Assembly (NCBI GenBank): GCA_036824245.1
Contig: DAITAO010000054.1
Span: 1-20,730, forward strand
Length of the DNA stretch: 20,730 nucleotides
Direction: 5' to 3'
Source: JACVRM01 sp036824245
Lineage (GTDB): Bacteria; Actinomycetota; Thermoleophilia; Gaiellales; Gaiellaceae
In this document: piece by piece, positions 10,744-17,792 of the stretch
How the letters are laid out: every line of letters begins with the position of its first letter
How positions within the stretch are numbered: the first letter of the stretch is position 1
Notes under the pieces: model-generated
The model's database searches: none
What the model was told of the DNA's origin: nothing
The model's input: the letters and a program-made list of their open reading frames with translations, nothing else
Made by a program: the position numbers and the translations under genes

Positions 10744-11805
10744 GTGGACGTTGCAGTTCAGCAGGCATGCATCCTGATAGTTGACGACCAGGCGGCCAAC
10801 GTCATGCTCCTCGAGCGGCTGCTGGGCCGCTCCGGATTCACAAATGTCGTCAGCACCACCGATTCCGGCAGCGCCGTGGTGCTGTGTGCCGAGCACGATC
10901 CCGACATCGTGCTGCTGGACCTTCAGATGCCGGCACCCGACGGCTTCGAGGTGATGCGGCAGCTGGAGCCGCTGGTGAACGGTCCCGTGAGGCTGCCGGT
11001 CGTCGTCCTGACCGCCGACGAGAGCGCCGAGACGCGGCGTCGCGCGCTCGCCCGAGGCGCCAGCGACTTCCTCAGCAAGCCGCTCGATACGACAGAGGTC
11101 GTGCTTCGAATCCGCAACCTGCTCTTGACACGGGTCTTGCAGCGCGAGCTGCAGCGCCGGAACGAATCGCTCGAACAGCGTGTCCGCGATCGTACGCGTG
11201 AGCTCGAGGAAGCCCGCGTAGAGATCATCGAACGTCTCGCGCTGGCCGCCGAGTACCGCGACGACGCCACCCACGAGCACACGCGCCGGGTCGGCCGGGT
11301 CTCGGCGCTCATCGCCAGACAGCTGGGCCACGACGACGACTACGTCGAGCTCATCCGGCGCGCCGCGCCGCTCCACGACCTCGGCAAGCTCGGCGTGTCC
11401 GACGCGATCCTGCTCAAGCCGGGGCCGCTCACGCCGCCCGAGTACGAGGCGATGATGGCGCACGTGGGCATCGGCACCAAGATCCTGCGGGGAAGCCGCT
11501 CCAAGGTGCTTCAGCTCGGCGAGGAGATCGTGCGAACCCACCACGAGCGCTGGGACGGCACCGGCTACCTCTCCGGCACGCAAGGCGAGGACATCCCTCT
11601 GAGCGGACGGATCGTGGCGGTGGCCGACGTGTTCGACGCGCTCGTGCACGAGCGGCCCTACAAGCATGCATGGCCTGCAGAGCGCGCTCTCGAGGAGATC
11701 GTGCGACTGAGCGGCCGGCACTTCGACCCCCGGATCGTGGACGCGTTCGTCGCGCTGGGGCTCGAGACACTGACCGCACGCTTTTCACAGCGGCTGGCCG
11801 CGTAG
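10744..11805 (+). CDS. Response regulator with HD-GYP output domain (probable c-di-GMP phosphodiesterase)
   Basis: This 353-residue protein has an N-terminal receiver with ILIVDDQ, phosphoacceptor Asp59 in VLLDLQMPAPDGFEV, and LSKP (Lys112). A coiled-coil linker is followed by an HD-GYP domain: HEHTRRVGRVS, PLHDLGKLGVSD (His211-Asp212), HHERWDGTGYLSG, then RIVAVADVFDALVHERPY. Proteins of this RpfG-like type hydrolyse cyclic di-GMP when phosphorylated. The GYP triplet reads GYL here, while the metal-binding HD and HHE residues are intact. I chose the GTG at 10744 because GAGG lies five bases upstream; a GTG two codons earlier (10738) is possible. It shares a divergent 139-bp spacer with the hybrid kinase, which suggests a signalling pair. 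Confidence 0.92.
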   Translation: MDVAVQQACILIVDDQAANVMLLERLLGRSGFTNVVSTTDSGSAVVLCAEHDPDIVLLDLQMPAPDGFEVMRQLEPLVNGPVRLPVVVLTADESAETRRRALARGASDFLSKPLDTTEVVLRIRNLLLTRVLQRELQRRNESLEQRVRDRTRELEEARVEIIERLALAAEYRDDATHEHTRRVGRVSALIARQLGHDDDYVELIRRAAPLHDLGKLGVSDAILLKPGPLTPPEYEAMMAHVGIGTKILRGSRSKVLQLGEEIVRTHHERWDGTGYLSGTQGEDIPLSGRIVAVADVFDALVHERPYKHAWPAERALEEIVRLSGRHFDPRIVDAFVALGLETLTARFSQRLAA

Positions 11806-11846
11806 ATCGCGACGGTCCCGCGCGTCGGCCGGCGGCGAGCCGCCCG

Positions 11847-11852
11847 TACGCT
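11847..11852 (+). promoter_or_regulatory. Probable -10 box for the ABC-F gene
   Basis: TACGCT ends six bases before the ATG at 11859 and there is no Shine-Dalgarno, so a leaderless transcript is likely. It lies in the 53-bp gap after the HD-GYP gene, suggesting that the ABC-F gene has its own promoter. Confidence 0.5.
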
Positions 11853-11858
11853 TAGTCC

Positions 11859-13748
11859 ATGGCCGTCGTCATAGCCAACAACCTGCGCAAGGAGCTCGCC
11901 GGCGATCTGCTGTTCGACGGCGTCTCCTTCAAGGTGGAGCGGCGCGAGCGGCTCGCTCTCGCAGGCCCGAACGGAGCCGGCAAGACCACGCTCCTTCGCA
12001 TGCTGGCCGGGCAGACCGAGGTGCACGGCGGCGAGCTTGCCTTCCAGAAGGGGACACGAATCGCGCTGCACGACCAGCGCCCCCCGCTCGAGCTCGACCT
12101 CACCCTCCGCGAGTACGCCTTTTCGGGCGCCACCGACCTCGTCGCGGCCGAGCAGGAGCTGCAACGCCTCGAGCGGGCCATGGCCGCCGGCGACGCCGGC
12201 TCCGGGACGCTCTCGCGCTACGGAGAGGCACAGGCGCTGCTCGAGCACGCCGGCGGCTACGCCTGGCGCGAGCGCGCGGTCGCCTCGCTGCGCGGCCTCG
12301 GCTTCGCCGATCGAGACCTGGACCGGCCGCTGACGACCTTCTCAGGCGGTGAGCTGACCCGCGCCTCCCTGGCGCGCTCGCTGACCGGCGGGCCGGACTT
12401 GCTGCTGCTGGACGAGCCCACCAACCACCTCGACGTGGAGCGGCTCGAATGGCTGGAGCGCGAGCTGCAGGCGATGGACGCTGCGATCATCCTCGTCGCG
12501 CACGACCGCTGGTTCCTGGAGGCAGTCACGACGTCCGTGCTGGAGCTCGACCGCGGGCGCTCGATCTACTTCCGCGGCCCGTGGCACACCTGGCGGCGTG
12601 AAAAGGCGGCTCGGGTGCTGCACGCCGAGAAGGCGGGCGACCGAATAGCGGCGGACATCGCACGCCTGGAGCGCTTCGTGGAGCGCTTCCGCTACAAGAA
12701 GCAGAAGGCGAAGCAGGCGCAGGCGAAGCTCACACAGATCGGCCGCCTGGCCGATCAGCGGGCCGTACACACGGACCAGGTCGAGCGGCTCACGGCGAAG
12801 AGACGGTCGCTCGGCTTCGACTTCCTGCAGCCGAAGCGCAGTGGCCGCACCGTCGTCGAGGCGCAGGAGCTCGCGGTGACCGCCGGCGACAAAAAGCTGC
12901 TCGAGGGGGTCGGATTCGCGCTCGAGCGAGGCGAGCACGTGGGCCTCGTCGGTCCCAACGGTTCCGGCAAGACGACACTGCTGGAAACGATTCTCGGACG
13001 GCACGAGCCTGCCGGAGGCAGCGTGCGACTGGGTCACGGCGTCGAGCCTGCGTACTTCTCGCAGCAGGAGCTGGAGCTGGACACGCGCGGCACGGTGCTG
13101 CAATGCGCCCAGCGGTCCACCGGTCTCCGCCGCCCCGAGGCTCAAGCCCTGCTCGGACGTTTCCTCTTCTCAGGGTGGGCGGAGCACGAGAAACAGGTCG
13201 CGGTGCTCTCCGGAGGCGAGCGCCGCCGGCTCGCCCTGGCGCTCGTCGTAGCTTCCGGAGCGAACTTCCTCGTCGTCGACGAGCCCACGAACCACCTCGA
13301 CCTGGAGAGCCGCGAGGCGCTGGAGGCGGCGCTCGAGGCTTTCCCCGGCACGGTGTTGCTCGTCTCACACGACCGCGCTCTGCTCGACGCGGTCGCGGAG
13401 CGCACGCTCGCAATCGAGGGCCGCTCGCTGAATTCCTACGAGGGCGGCTGGGCCGATCTCGTCCGCCGGCGCGACGAGCTCGCCGAGGCTGCCGAGCCGC
13501 CGCCCGAGCTCCCGAAGCAAAAACGCAAGGACCGTCCCAAGGCCGCGCGACCCGCGCCGCCCACCGAGCTCGAAAGGCTCGAGGCCGAGATCGCGGCTCG
13601 GGAAGCCGAGGTCGCCCGCCTAGAGCACGAGCTTGCCGACGAGTGGACTGACGTCGAGCGCCTGGCGGCTCACAGACGCGCGCGAGAGGAGCTGCAGGCG
13701 CTGCTCAGGCGCTGGGAGCAGCTCTTCGAGGCGCAGACGACGTCGTAG
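11859..13748 (+). CDS. ABC-F family ATPase (ribosome-associated, Uup/EttA-like)
   Basis: This 629-residue soluble protein has two ABC domains and no membrane segments, as in the ABC-F family that acts on the ribosome as translation factors or antibiotic-protection proteins. Domain 1 has GPNGAGKTTLL (about 36-46), signature FSGGELTRASLARSL (about 160-174) and LLLLDEPTNHLD (about 181-192). A charged linker contains RFRYKKQKAKQAQAKLTQIG. Domain 2 has GPNGSGKTTLLETILG (about 366-381), LSGGERRRLALALVV (about 450) and FLVVDEPTNHLDLES (about 470). The last 80 residues are a Glu/Arg-rich coiled coil like the Uup tail. Both EQ-type Walker B glutamates are present as DEPTNHLD. No resistance phenotype can be assigned from the sequence. 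Confidence 0.94.
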   Translation: MAVVIANNLRKELAGDLLFDGVSFKVERRERLALAGPNGAGKTTLLRMLAGQTEVHGGELAFQKGTRIALHDQRPPLELDLTLREYAFSGATDLVAAEQELQRLERAMAAGDAGSGTLSRYGEAQALLEHAGGYAWRERAVASLRGLGFADRDLDRPLTTFSGGELTRASLARSLTGGPDLLLLDEPTNHLDVERLEWLERELQAMDAAIILVAHDRWFLEAVTTSVLELDRGRSIYFRGPWHTWRREKAARVLHAEKAGDRIAADIARLERFVERFRYKKQKAKQAQAKLTQIGRLADQRAVHTDQVERLTAKRRSLGFDFLQPKRSGRTVVEAQELAVTAGDKKLLEGVGFALERGEHVGLVGPNGSGKTTLLETILGRHEPAGGSVRLGHGVEPAYFSQQELELDTRGTVLQCAQRSTGLRRPEAQALLGRFLFSGWAEHEKQVAVLSGGERRRLALALVVASGANFLVVDEPTNHLDLESREALEAALEAFPGTVLLVSHDRALLDAVAERTLAIEGRSLNSYEGGWADLVRRRDELAEAAEPPPELPKQKRKDRPKAARPAPPTELERLEAEIAAREAEVARLEHELADEWTDVERLAAHRRAREELQALLRRWEQLFEAQTTS

Positions 13749-13805
13749 GCCTGCACGCCTCCGTCTTTCGCGGCGCGACGGATTCGGTAAGGGTCGGAGG
13801 CTGAC

Positions 13806-13832
13806 GGGACAGTCCCCTGCGGGGACAGTCCC
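13806..13832. repeat. Tandem GGGACAGTCCC palindromes (REP-like)
   Basis: Two copies of GGGACAGTCCC (13806-13816 and 13822-13832) are separated by CTGCG. Each is itself a palindrome around a central A. The pair can also fold into one stem of 12 bp with a single mismatch around TGC. It lies in the 103-bp gap between the convergent ABC-F and ANTAR genes. There is no T tract, so it may be a REP-type element or a GC-rich terminator serving both genes. Confidence 0.65.
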
Positions 13833-13851
13833 TGCAACGTGGTTGCCTCAG

Positions 13852-14418
13852 CTACTTCTCGAAAGTGGCGATCAGGGCCTCGGCGACGACACGCATCGGT
13901 CTGCCTGACACCTGGCTCGCCTTGCGCAGCCGTGCGAAGGCGTCCTTTTCCGAGAGGTTCTCCTTCTCCATCAGCAACCCCTTGGCGCGCTCGATCGCCT
14001 TGCGCGCGGCCAGCGCTTCCGCAAGTGACTCCGCTTCCTCGCGCAGCGCCGCCAGCTCTTCGTGTCGCGCCCGCGCGGTGTGGATGGCAGGCAGCAGGTC
14101 AGACTCACGGAACGGCTTGACCAGGTAGCCGAAGACACCCGCTTCCACGGCTCGGCCAACGAGCTCGTCCTGCCCGTAGGCGGTCAGCATCACGATCGGG
14201 ATCGGCCGCTCCTCGAGGATGCGACGCGCCGCCTCGATCCCGTCCAGGCGCGGCATCTTCACGTCCAGTACCGCAACGTCCGGCCGCTCGCTGCGAGCGA
14301 GGTCGACGGCTTCCAGCCCGTCCCGCGCCTGGGCGCACACGTCGAAGCCGGCCCGCTCGAGCATCTCGGCCAGGTCGAGGCGGATGATCGTCTCGTCTTC
14401 TGCGATCAGCACGCGCAT
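13852..14418 (-). CDS. Response regulator with ANTAR RNA-binding domain (PdtaR-like)
   Basis: This 188-residue protein has a receiver domain (1-120) and an ANTAR domain (about 129-183). The receiver has VLIAEDE, phosphoacceptor Asp52 in AVLDVKMPRLDGIE, Thr79 in MLTAYGQ and Lys101 in YLVKPF. The ANTAR part has ALAARKAIERAKGLLMEK and DAFARLRKASQVSGRPM, matching the three-helix RNA-binding module of AmiR/NasR/EutV regulators. When phosphorylated, such proteins bind paired small hairpins in leader RNAs and prevent termination. The HisKA_2 kinase upstream on the same strand is the obvious partner, as in the mycobacterial PdtaS-PdtaR pair. The ATG at 14418 follows a TAGACT box by nine bases, so the gene may also be transcribed on its own as a leaderless mRNA. 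Confidence 0.93.
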   Translation of the reverse strand: MRVLIAEDETIIRLDLAEMLERAGFDVCAQARDGLEAVDLARSERPDVAVLDVKMPRLDGIEAARRILEERPIPIVMLTAYGQDELVGRAVEAGVFGYLVKPFRESDLLPAIHTARARHEELAALREEAESLAEALAARKAIERAKGLLMEKENLSEKDAFARLRKASQVSGRPMRVVAEALIATFEK

Positions 14419-14427
14419 CGCGTGCGC

Positions 14428-14433
14428 AGTCTA
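14428..14433 (-). promoter_or_regulatory. Probable -10 box for the ANTAR regulator
   Basis: The minus strand reads TAGACT, then nine bases, then the ATG at 14418, with no Shine-Dalgarno. This is a leaderless-type promoter, placed in the 100-bp gap after the VOC gene. Confidence 0.5.
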
Positions 14434-14438
14434 GGAGC

Positions 14439-14509
14439 GGGAAGCGGCTCCCTCCGCTGCCGGCGGGACCCGCTTCCCCTGCTGATGGCCAGTCCCTGCC
14501 GGGACGGCC
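14439..14509 (-). repeat. Two hairpins 3' of the VOC-family gene
   Basis: GGGAAGCGG (14439-14447) pairs with CCGCTTCCC (14470-14478), a 9-bp stem. Immediately next to it GGCCAGTCCC (14487-14496) pairs with GGGACGGCC (14501-14509) with one bulge. The second contains the same AGTCCC/GGGAC core as the repeat at 13806. They could end transcription of the YCII-VOC pair before the ANTAR promoter, but no T tract follows. Confidence 0.45.
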
Positions 14510-14518
14510 CCTGCCCGC

Positions 14519-14920
14519 TTACTGGCTCAGCGGCTGCGCGAGCCCGAAGGAGTTGCCGTCCGGATCCTTGAAGGACGCCAGCTTCACCATCCCCTCGATG
14601 GTCGTCGTTTCGCCGTCGAACTGCGCTCCGACCTTCTCGAGATGCTTGCGGGCCGCCTCGATGTCGGCGACCGTGAAGTGCGGAGACATGCCGCCCTTCG
14701 GCTCGTCGGACACGCTCAGGCCGATCGAAACGCCCTTGATCGGCGTGGCCAGCTCACACCAGCCGTACTCGTCCAGCTTGTAGATCAGCTCGAAGCCGAA
14801 TGCCTTCCCGTACCACTCGATGGAGCGATCGAGGTTGCTCACGTTCGTCGAGATCGTCACCTCGCCTCGATACTCGAACGGCGTGTCGATCACGACCCGC
14901 TCCTGCACCTGCTCACTCAT
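14519..14920 (-). CDS. VOC-fold (glyoxalase/bleomycin-resistance-like) protein
   Basis: This 133-residue protein has the single-domain vicinal-oxygen-chelate pattern: VTISTNVSNLDRSIEWYGKAFGF early in the protein (read in two blocks), then GMSPHFTVADIEAARKHLEK, and a C-terminal FKDPDGNSFGLAQPL. Family members bind metal and act as dioxygenases, isomerases or antibiotic-binding proteins, often as dimers; the substrate here is unknown. I chose the ATG at 14918-14920 (MSEQVQER) because GGGAGG lies six bases upstream. A start 19 codons earlier would lie within the YCII gene. It overlaps that gene by four bases (ATGA), so the two are co-translated. Confidence 0.87.
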   Translation of the reverse strand: MSEQVQERVVIDTPFEYRGEVTISTNVSNLDRSIEWYGKAFGFELIYKLDEYGWCELATPIKGVSIGLSVSDEPKGGMSPHFTVADIEAARKHLEKVGAQFDGETTTIEGMVKLASFKDPDGNSFGLAQPLSQ

Positions 14921-15255
14921 GAGATGCCTCCCTTTCTGGCTTTCGGGAACGCGAGCGCGCCCCGCTGGGTCAACCACGTCATCACCTCGACCGACATGCG
15001 GCCCGCCTGCACGGACGGGTCCTGCTCGGCAAGCCGTCGGGTCTCCTCGACACCGGTTCGATAGATGCAGATGCCGCGCTTTGTCTCGTCCGGCTGATCG
15101 TCAAACGGACCCGCTACGAGCAGGACGCCGCGCTCGTGCATCGCGTCGAGATGCCCGAGATGCTGCGCCTGAAGCCGAGTCACCTCCTCGTCGGAGAACT
15201 CGAGCGCGCGCGGCCCGCGTCGCAACAACACCAGCGTGTAGCTATCGAACTCCAT
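14917..15255 (-). CDS. YCII-like (YciI/DGPF) small protein
   Basis: This 112-residue protein begins MEFDSYTLVLLRRGPRALEF, followed by LQAQHLGHLDAMHERGVLLVAGPFDDQPDETKRG (two blocks), an arrangement typical of the YCII superfamily. The central HLGHLDAMHERG helix carries the conserved histidine and the AGPF strand follows. Family members are small cytoplasmic proteins, some with dechlorinase-like or peroxide-related activity, most uncharacterised. The ATG at 15253-15255 follows AGGAGG by four bases; a longer GTG-initiated form lacks support. The last four bases overlap the VOC gene start. It sits about 110 bp after the HisKA_2 kinase gene on the same strand. Confidence 0.82.
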   Translation of the reverse strand: MEFDSYTLVLLRRGPRALEFSDEEVTRLQAQHLGHLDAMHERGVLLVAGPFDDQPDETKRGICIYRTGVEETRRLAEQDPSVQAGRMSVEVMTWLTQRGALAFPKARKGGIS

Positions 15256-15334
15256 CGGTCCTCCTAATGACGAACGGGTGCCGCCAAAATCGACACGGCC
15301 GGCCCTAACGACCAACCCGGACTCGGGAAAGATC

Positions 15335-15356
15335 GCGTGCGTTTAGCCTGGCACGC
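15335..15356 (-). terminator. Possible weak terminator after the HisKA_2 kinase gene
   Basis: On the minus strand GCGTGC and GCACGC form a 6-bp stem with a 10-base loop, starting ten bases after the kinase stop codon and followed by GATCTTTCCC. The T-rich part is short, so termination would be weak. Confidence 0.3.
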
Positions 15357-15365
15357 ACGTGCTGC

Positions 15366-16790
15366 CTAGGCCGGAAAGACGACCTCCGCGCGCAGGCCGC
15401 CCTCGTGGTCGAGCGAGAGCGTCCCGCGCAACTCGTCGCGAACGAGCGCGGTGACGATCGAGAGGCCGGTTCCGTGCAGCTCGCCGGTCACGTCACCGCC
15501 GTCGTCGACGATCGCGAGCACTACGTCGCCGTTTCGCCGTGCCAGCTCGATCTGCACCGACGAGCCGCCGTGCTCGAGCGCATTCTGGAGGAGCTCGCTG
15601 AAGACGAGCGCCAGCGCCGTCGCCCGGCTGCCGACGAGGGCGACGGGCTCCAGCCGTGTCTCCACGGCTTTGGCCACTCCTAGACCTTGCACCAGCATGC
15701 TTCGCAACCGGTCGAGCAGCTCGGCGAGGTCGACCTCCTCCTCGCGCTGCTCTGTGAGCACCTCGTGGACGGCCGCTATCGCCAGGATGCGATTCGCCGA
15801 GTCGCTGAGCGCCTTGCGGGGATCGACGCCGTCGGCCGCGCGCGCCTGGAGCCGCAGCAACGACGCGACCGTCTGAAGGTTGTTCTTGACCCGGTGGTGG
15901 ATCTCCTGAGCGAGCACGCCGCGCAGCACCGCGCGTCCGTGTTCGAGCGCCATGGCGGCGTGCTGGGCGATCGAGGCGAGCAAGGCCCGCTCGTCGTCCG
16001 AGAAGGGCGTGTCTCGGTCACAGACGAGCTCGCCGATGTCACGACGCTTCCAGCGCAACGGGAGACGCAGTGCATGGCTGCCGGCCCGTCCCTCCGGCCA
16101 CGCGATACGTCCGTCCTCGAGCACCAGTGCTGCTCCCGTGGCGCCGACCGCGTCCATGGTTGTCTTGACGATCGCCTCCAGCGACTCCTCGAGGTAGAGC
16201 GATTCTGAAACCGCCTCTGAGATGCGCGCGAGCGCCTCCAGCTCCGCCACGCGCCGCTGGGCAGCGTCGTAGAGGCGCGCGTGCTCGATCGAGCGCGCCA
16301 CCTGGCCGGCGATGGCGAGCAGCAGGTCGATCTCGGACCGCGAGAAGTCGCGGGGCTGACGTGTCCGCAGGTTGAGGGCGCCCTCGAGCTTGTCGCGCAG
16401 CAGGATGGGCACGGCCAGGATCGACTCGTATTCGTCCTCGCGGAGGTTCGGGAACGTCTTGAAGCGTGGGTCGAGGTGGGCCTGCGCGGAGAGCATGACC
16501 GGTTCGCGCGCCGCCGCCGCCGAGCCGGTGATGCCCTCGCCGGGCCGCATGCGCGGCCGGCGCGTCATCTCCTCCACGCGAGTGCCGTACGTGGCGCGCA
16601 GGACGAGCTCGTCCGCCGGCTCGTCGTACAGGTACACGAAGCAGGCGTCGGCCTCGAGCGCCTCGGCCACCTTGCGTGCAACCAGGGCGAGCACCTCCTC
16701 GAGATCGAGGGTCTCGTTGACCGCCGCGGTCGTCTCGGTGAGCAGCCGCAAGTGGCGCTTGGGGGCGTCCACGCTTGTGAGTGTAGGCAT
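15366..16790 (-). CDS. GAF-domain HisKA_2 sensor histidine kinase (PdtaS-like)
   Basis: This 474-residue soluble kinase has two GAF-type sensor regions (about 25-170 and 185-287). The first contains MRPGEGITGSAA and SILAVPILLRDKLEGALNL. A HisKA_2 dimerisation domain follows with EIHHRVKNNLQTVASLLRL (His298/His299). The HATPase part has the N-box ELLQNALEHG (Asn403), IVDDGG (429-431) and GTGLSIVTALV. The H-box is almost the same as in mycobacterial PdtaS, whose partner is an ANTAR response regulator. An ANTAR regulator lies three genes downstream on the same strand. No membrane segment is seen, so the signal is probably cytoplasmic. The ATG at 16790 follows TAAGCG by nine bases and lies only 28 bp from a divergent gene. 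Confidence 0.93.
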   Translation of the reverse strand: MPTLTSVDAPKRHLRLLTETTAAVNETLDLEEVLALVARKVAEALEADACFVYLYDEPADELVLRATYGTRVEEMTRRPRMRPGEGITGSAAAAREPVMLSAQAHLDPRFKTFPNLREDEYESILAVPILLRDKLEGALNLRTRQPRDFSRSEIDLLLAIAGQVARSIEHARLYDAAQRRVAELEALARISEAVSESLYLEESLEAIVKTTMDAVGATGAALVLEDGRIAWPEGRAGSHALRLPLRWKRRDIGELVCDRDTPFSDDERALLASIAQHAAMALEHGRAVLRGVLAQEIHHRVKNNLQTVASLLRLQARAADGVDPRKALSDSANRILAIAAVHEVLTEQREEEVDLAELLDRLRSMLVQGLGVAKAVETRLEPVALVGSRATALALVFSELLQNALEHGGSSVQIELARRNGDVVLAIVDDGGDVTGELHGTGLSIVTALVRDELRGTLSLDHEGGLRAEVVFPA

Positions 16791-16818
16791 CCGCCGTTTC
16801 GCTTACGCTTACGCGCGC
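16791..16818. promoter_or_regulatory. 28-bp divergent promoter region with direct GCTTAC repeat
   Basis: GCTTAC occurs twice in tandem at 16801-16812. On the plus strand it supplies TACGCT (16804-16809), nine bases before the GTG at 16819. On the minus strand it supplies TAAGCG, nine bases before the kinase ATG at 16790. Neither side has a Shine-Dalgarno, so the two -10 boxes would overlap and both transcripts be leaderless. Confidence 0.45.
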
Positions 16819-17256
16819 GTGTACGACTTCCTGTTGCTCGTCCACGTCTTGTCCGCCTTCGCGATGCTTGGGGCGACCATCGGCTTCTGGGCGATCACGC
16901 TCGCGACGATCCCGGGGAGACCCCTGCTCGGGCCGACGACGGCACCTGCGCTCGTGCGGCCGCTGACCGTCCTCGCCATCCTCGGAACGCTCGGGACCCT
17001 CGTCTTCGGCATCTGGCTCGCCATCTACCTCGACGCATACGAGCCGTGGGACGGCTGGATCCTCGCCTCACTGGCCTTCTGGCTGGTCAGCGCCATCACC
17101 GGTGCGCGCGCGGGGAACGATTACAACGCCGCGGGCGAGGCGGGCGATGCCGCAGAGGCGGCCCGTCTGTGGAAGCGGGGCACGATGCTGGCCGCGATCA
17201 GCACCGTCGCCGTCCTCGTCGTTCTCTACTTCATGATCTTCAAGCCCGGGGCCTGA
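16819..17256 (+). CDS. Small four-helix membrane protein (DUF2269-like)
   Basis: This 145-residue protein begins at GTG with VYDFLLLVHVLSAFAMLGATIG (shown in part), the first of four predicted membrane helices at about 5-27, 47-69, 78-95 and 121-142. A hydrophilic stretch GNDYNAAGEAGDAAEAARLW separates helices 3 and 4. The initial LLLVHVLSAFAMLG with an in-membrane histidine is the pattern of the DUF2269-like family of predicted integral membrane proteins; the function is unknown. The start is chosen because a TACGCT box lies nine bases upstream; further upstream the frame enters the kinase promoter. The next gene begins one base after the stop and looks like a diverged paralogue. Confidence 0.8.
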   Translation: MYDFLLLVHVLSAFAMLGATIGFWAITLATIPGRPLLGPTTAPALVRPLTVLAILGTLGTLVFGIWLAIYLDAYEPWDGWILASLAFWLVSAITGARAGNDYNAAGEAGDAAEAARLWKRGTMLAAISTVAVLVVLYFMIFKPGA

Positions 17257-17257
17257 C

Positions 17258-17731
17258 GTGCCGCTCGCCGCGATCCGTGCCGACGAGATCAACTTCCCCC
17301 TACTGCTGCACGTCCTCGGCGCCATGGCGCTCGTGGGCATGCTCTTCACCGCCGGTGTCGCCCTCCTGGCAGCCTGGCGGCGTTCAGAGGGGAGTGACGC
17401 CGTCGCGCTGACCCGATTCGGCTTTTGGTCGCTGATCGCAGGTGTGGTGCCTTCCTGGATACTCATGCGCATCGGCGCTGGGTGGACGGCGTCCGAGGAG
17501 TTTCCCGGCGACGAGCCGGAGGTCGACTGGCTCGGCATCGGGTACGTCACCGCAGAGCTCGGTGGGCTGCTGATCCTCGTCTCGCTCGTGCTGAGCATCA
17601 TCGGGCTCCGGCGAACGCGAGAGGGCGCCTCGGGGAGCGCGACAATCGCACGCATCGTCGGCGTGGTGGCCGTGGTCGTACTGCTCGCCTACGTCGTCGC
17701 CGTGTGGGCGATGACGACAAAGCCAACGTAG
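17258..17731 (+). CDS. Small four-helix membrane protein, tandem relative of the previous gene
   Basis: This 157-residue protein has four predicted membrane helices at about 13-36, 50-70, 92-115 and 126-150. Its first helix NFPLLLHVLGAMALVGMLF resembles the FLLLVHVLSAFAMLG of the upstream protein, including the histidine, so the two are probably paralogues that may form a heteromer. The loop between helices 2 and 3 is acidic (EEFPGDEPEVDW). The start is GTG at 17258, one base after the previous stop, so translation is coupled. The family resembles uncharacterised predicted membrane proteins; no function can be assigned. Confidence 0.78.
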   Translation: MPLAAIRADEINFPLLLHVLGAMALVGMLFTAGVALLAAWRRSEGSDAVALTRFGFWSLIAGVVPSWILMRIGAGWTASEEFPGDEPEVDWLGIGYVTAELGGLLILVSLVLSIIGLRRTREGASGSATIARIVGVVAVVVLLAYVVAVWAMTTKPT

Positions 17732-17779
17732 TTAACAAACCCCTTACGGGCGCCGCGATTTTCCTTTGCAGGCGGCCGG

Positions 17780-17785
17780 TACGGT
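17780..17785 (+). promoter_or_regulatory. Probable -10 box for the PRC-barrel-like gene
   Basis: TACGGT ends seven bases before the GTG at 17793 with no Shine-Dalgarno. This leaderless-type spacing supports the GTG over an upstream TTG at 17766, which would lie in front of the box. Confidence 0.5.
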
Positions 17786-17792
17786 CGCATCT

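Noticed and set aside
17766..17792. TTG start nine codons upstream of the PRC-barrel-like gene
   Set aside because: It lies upstream of the TACGGT box, which is well placed for the GTG at 17793, and the added residues look unstructured.
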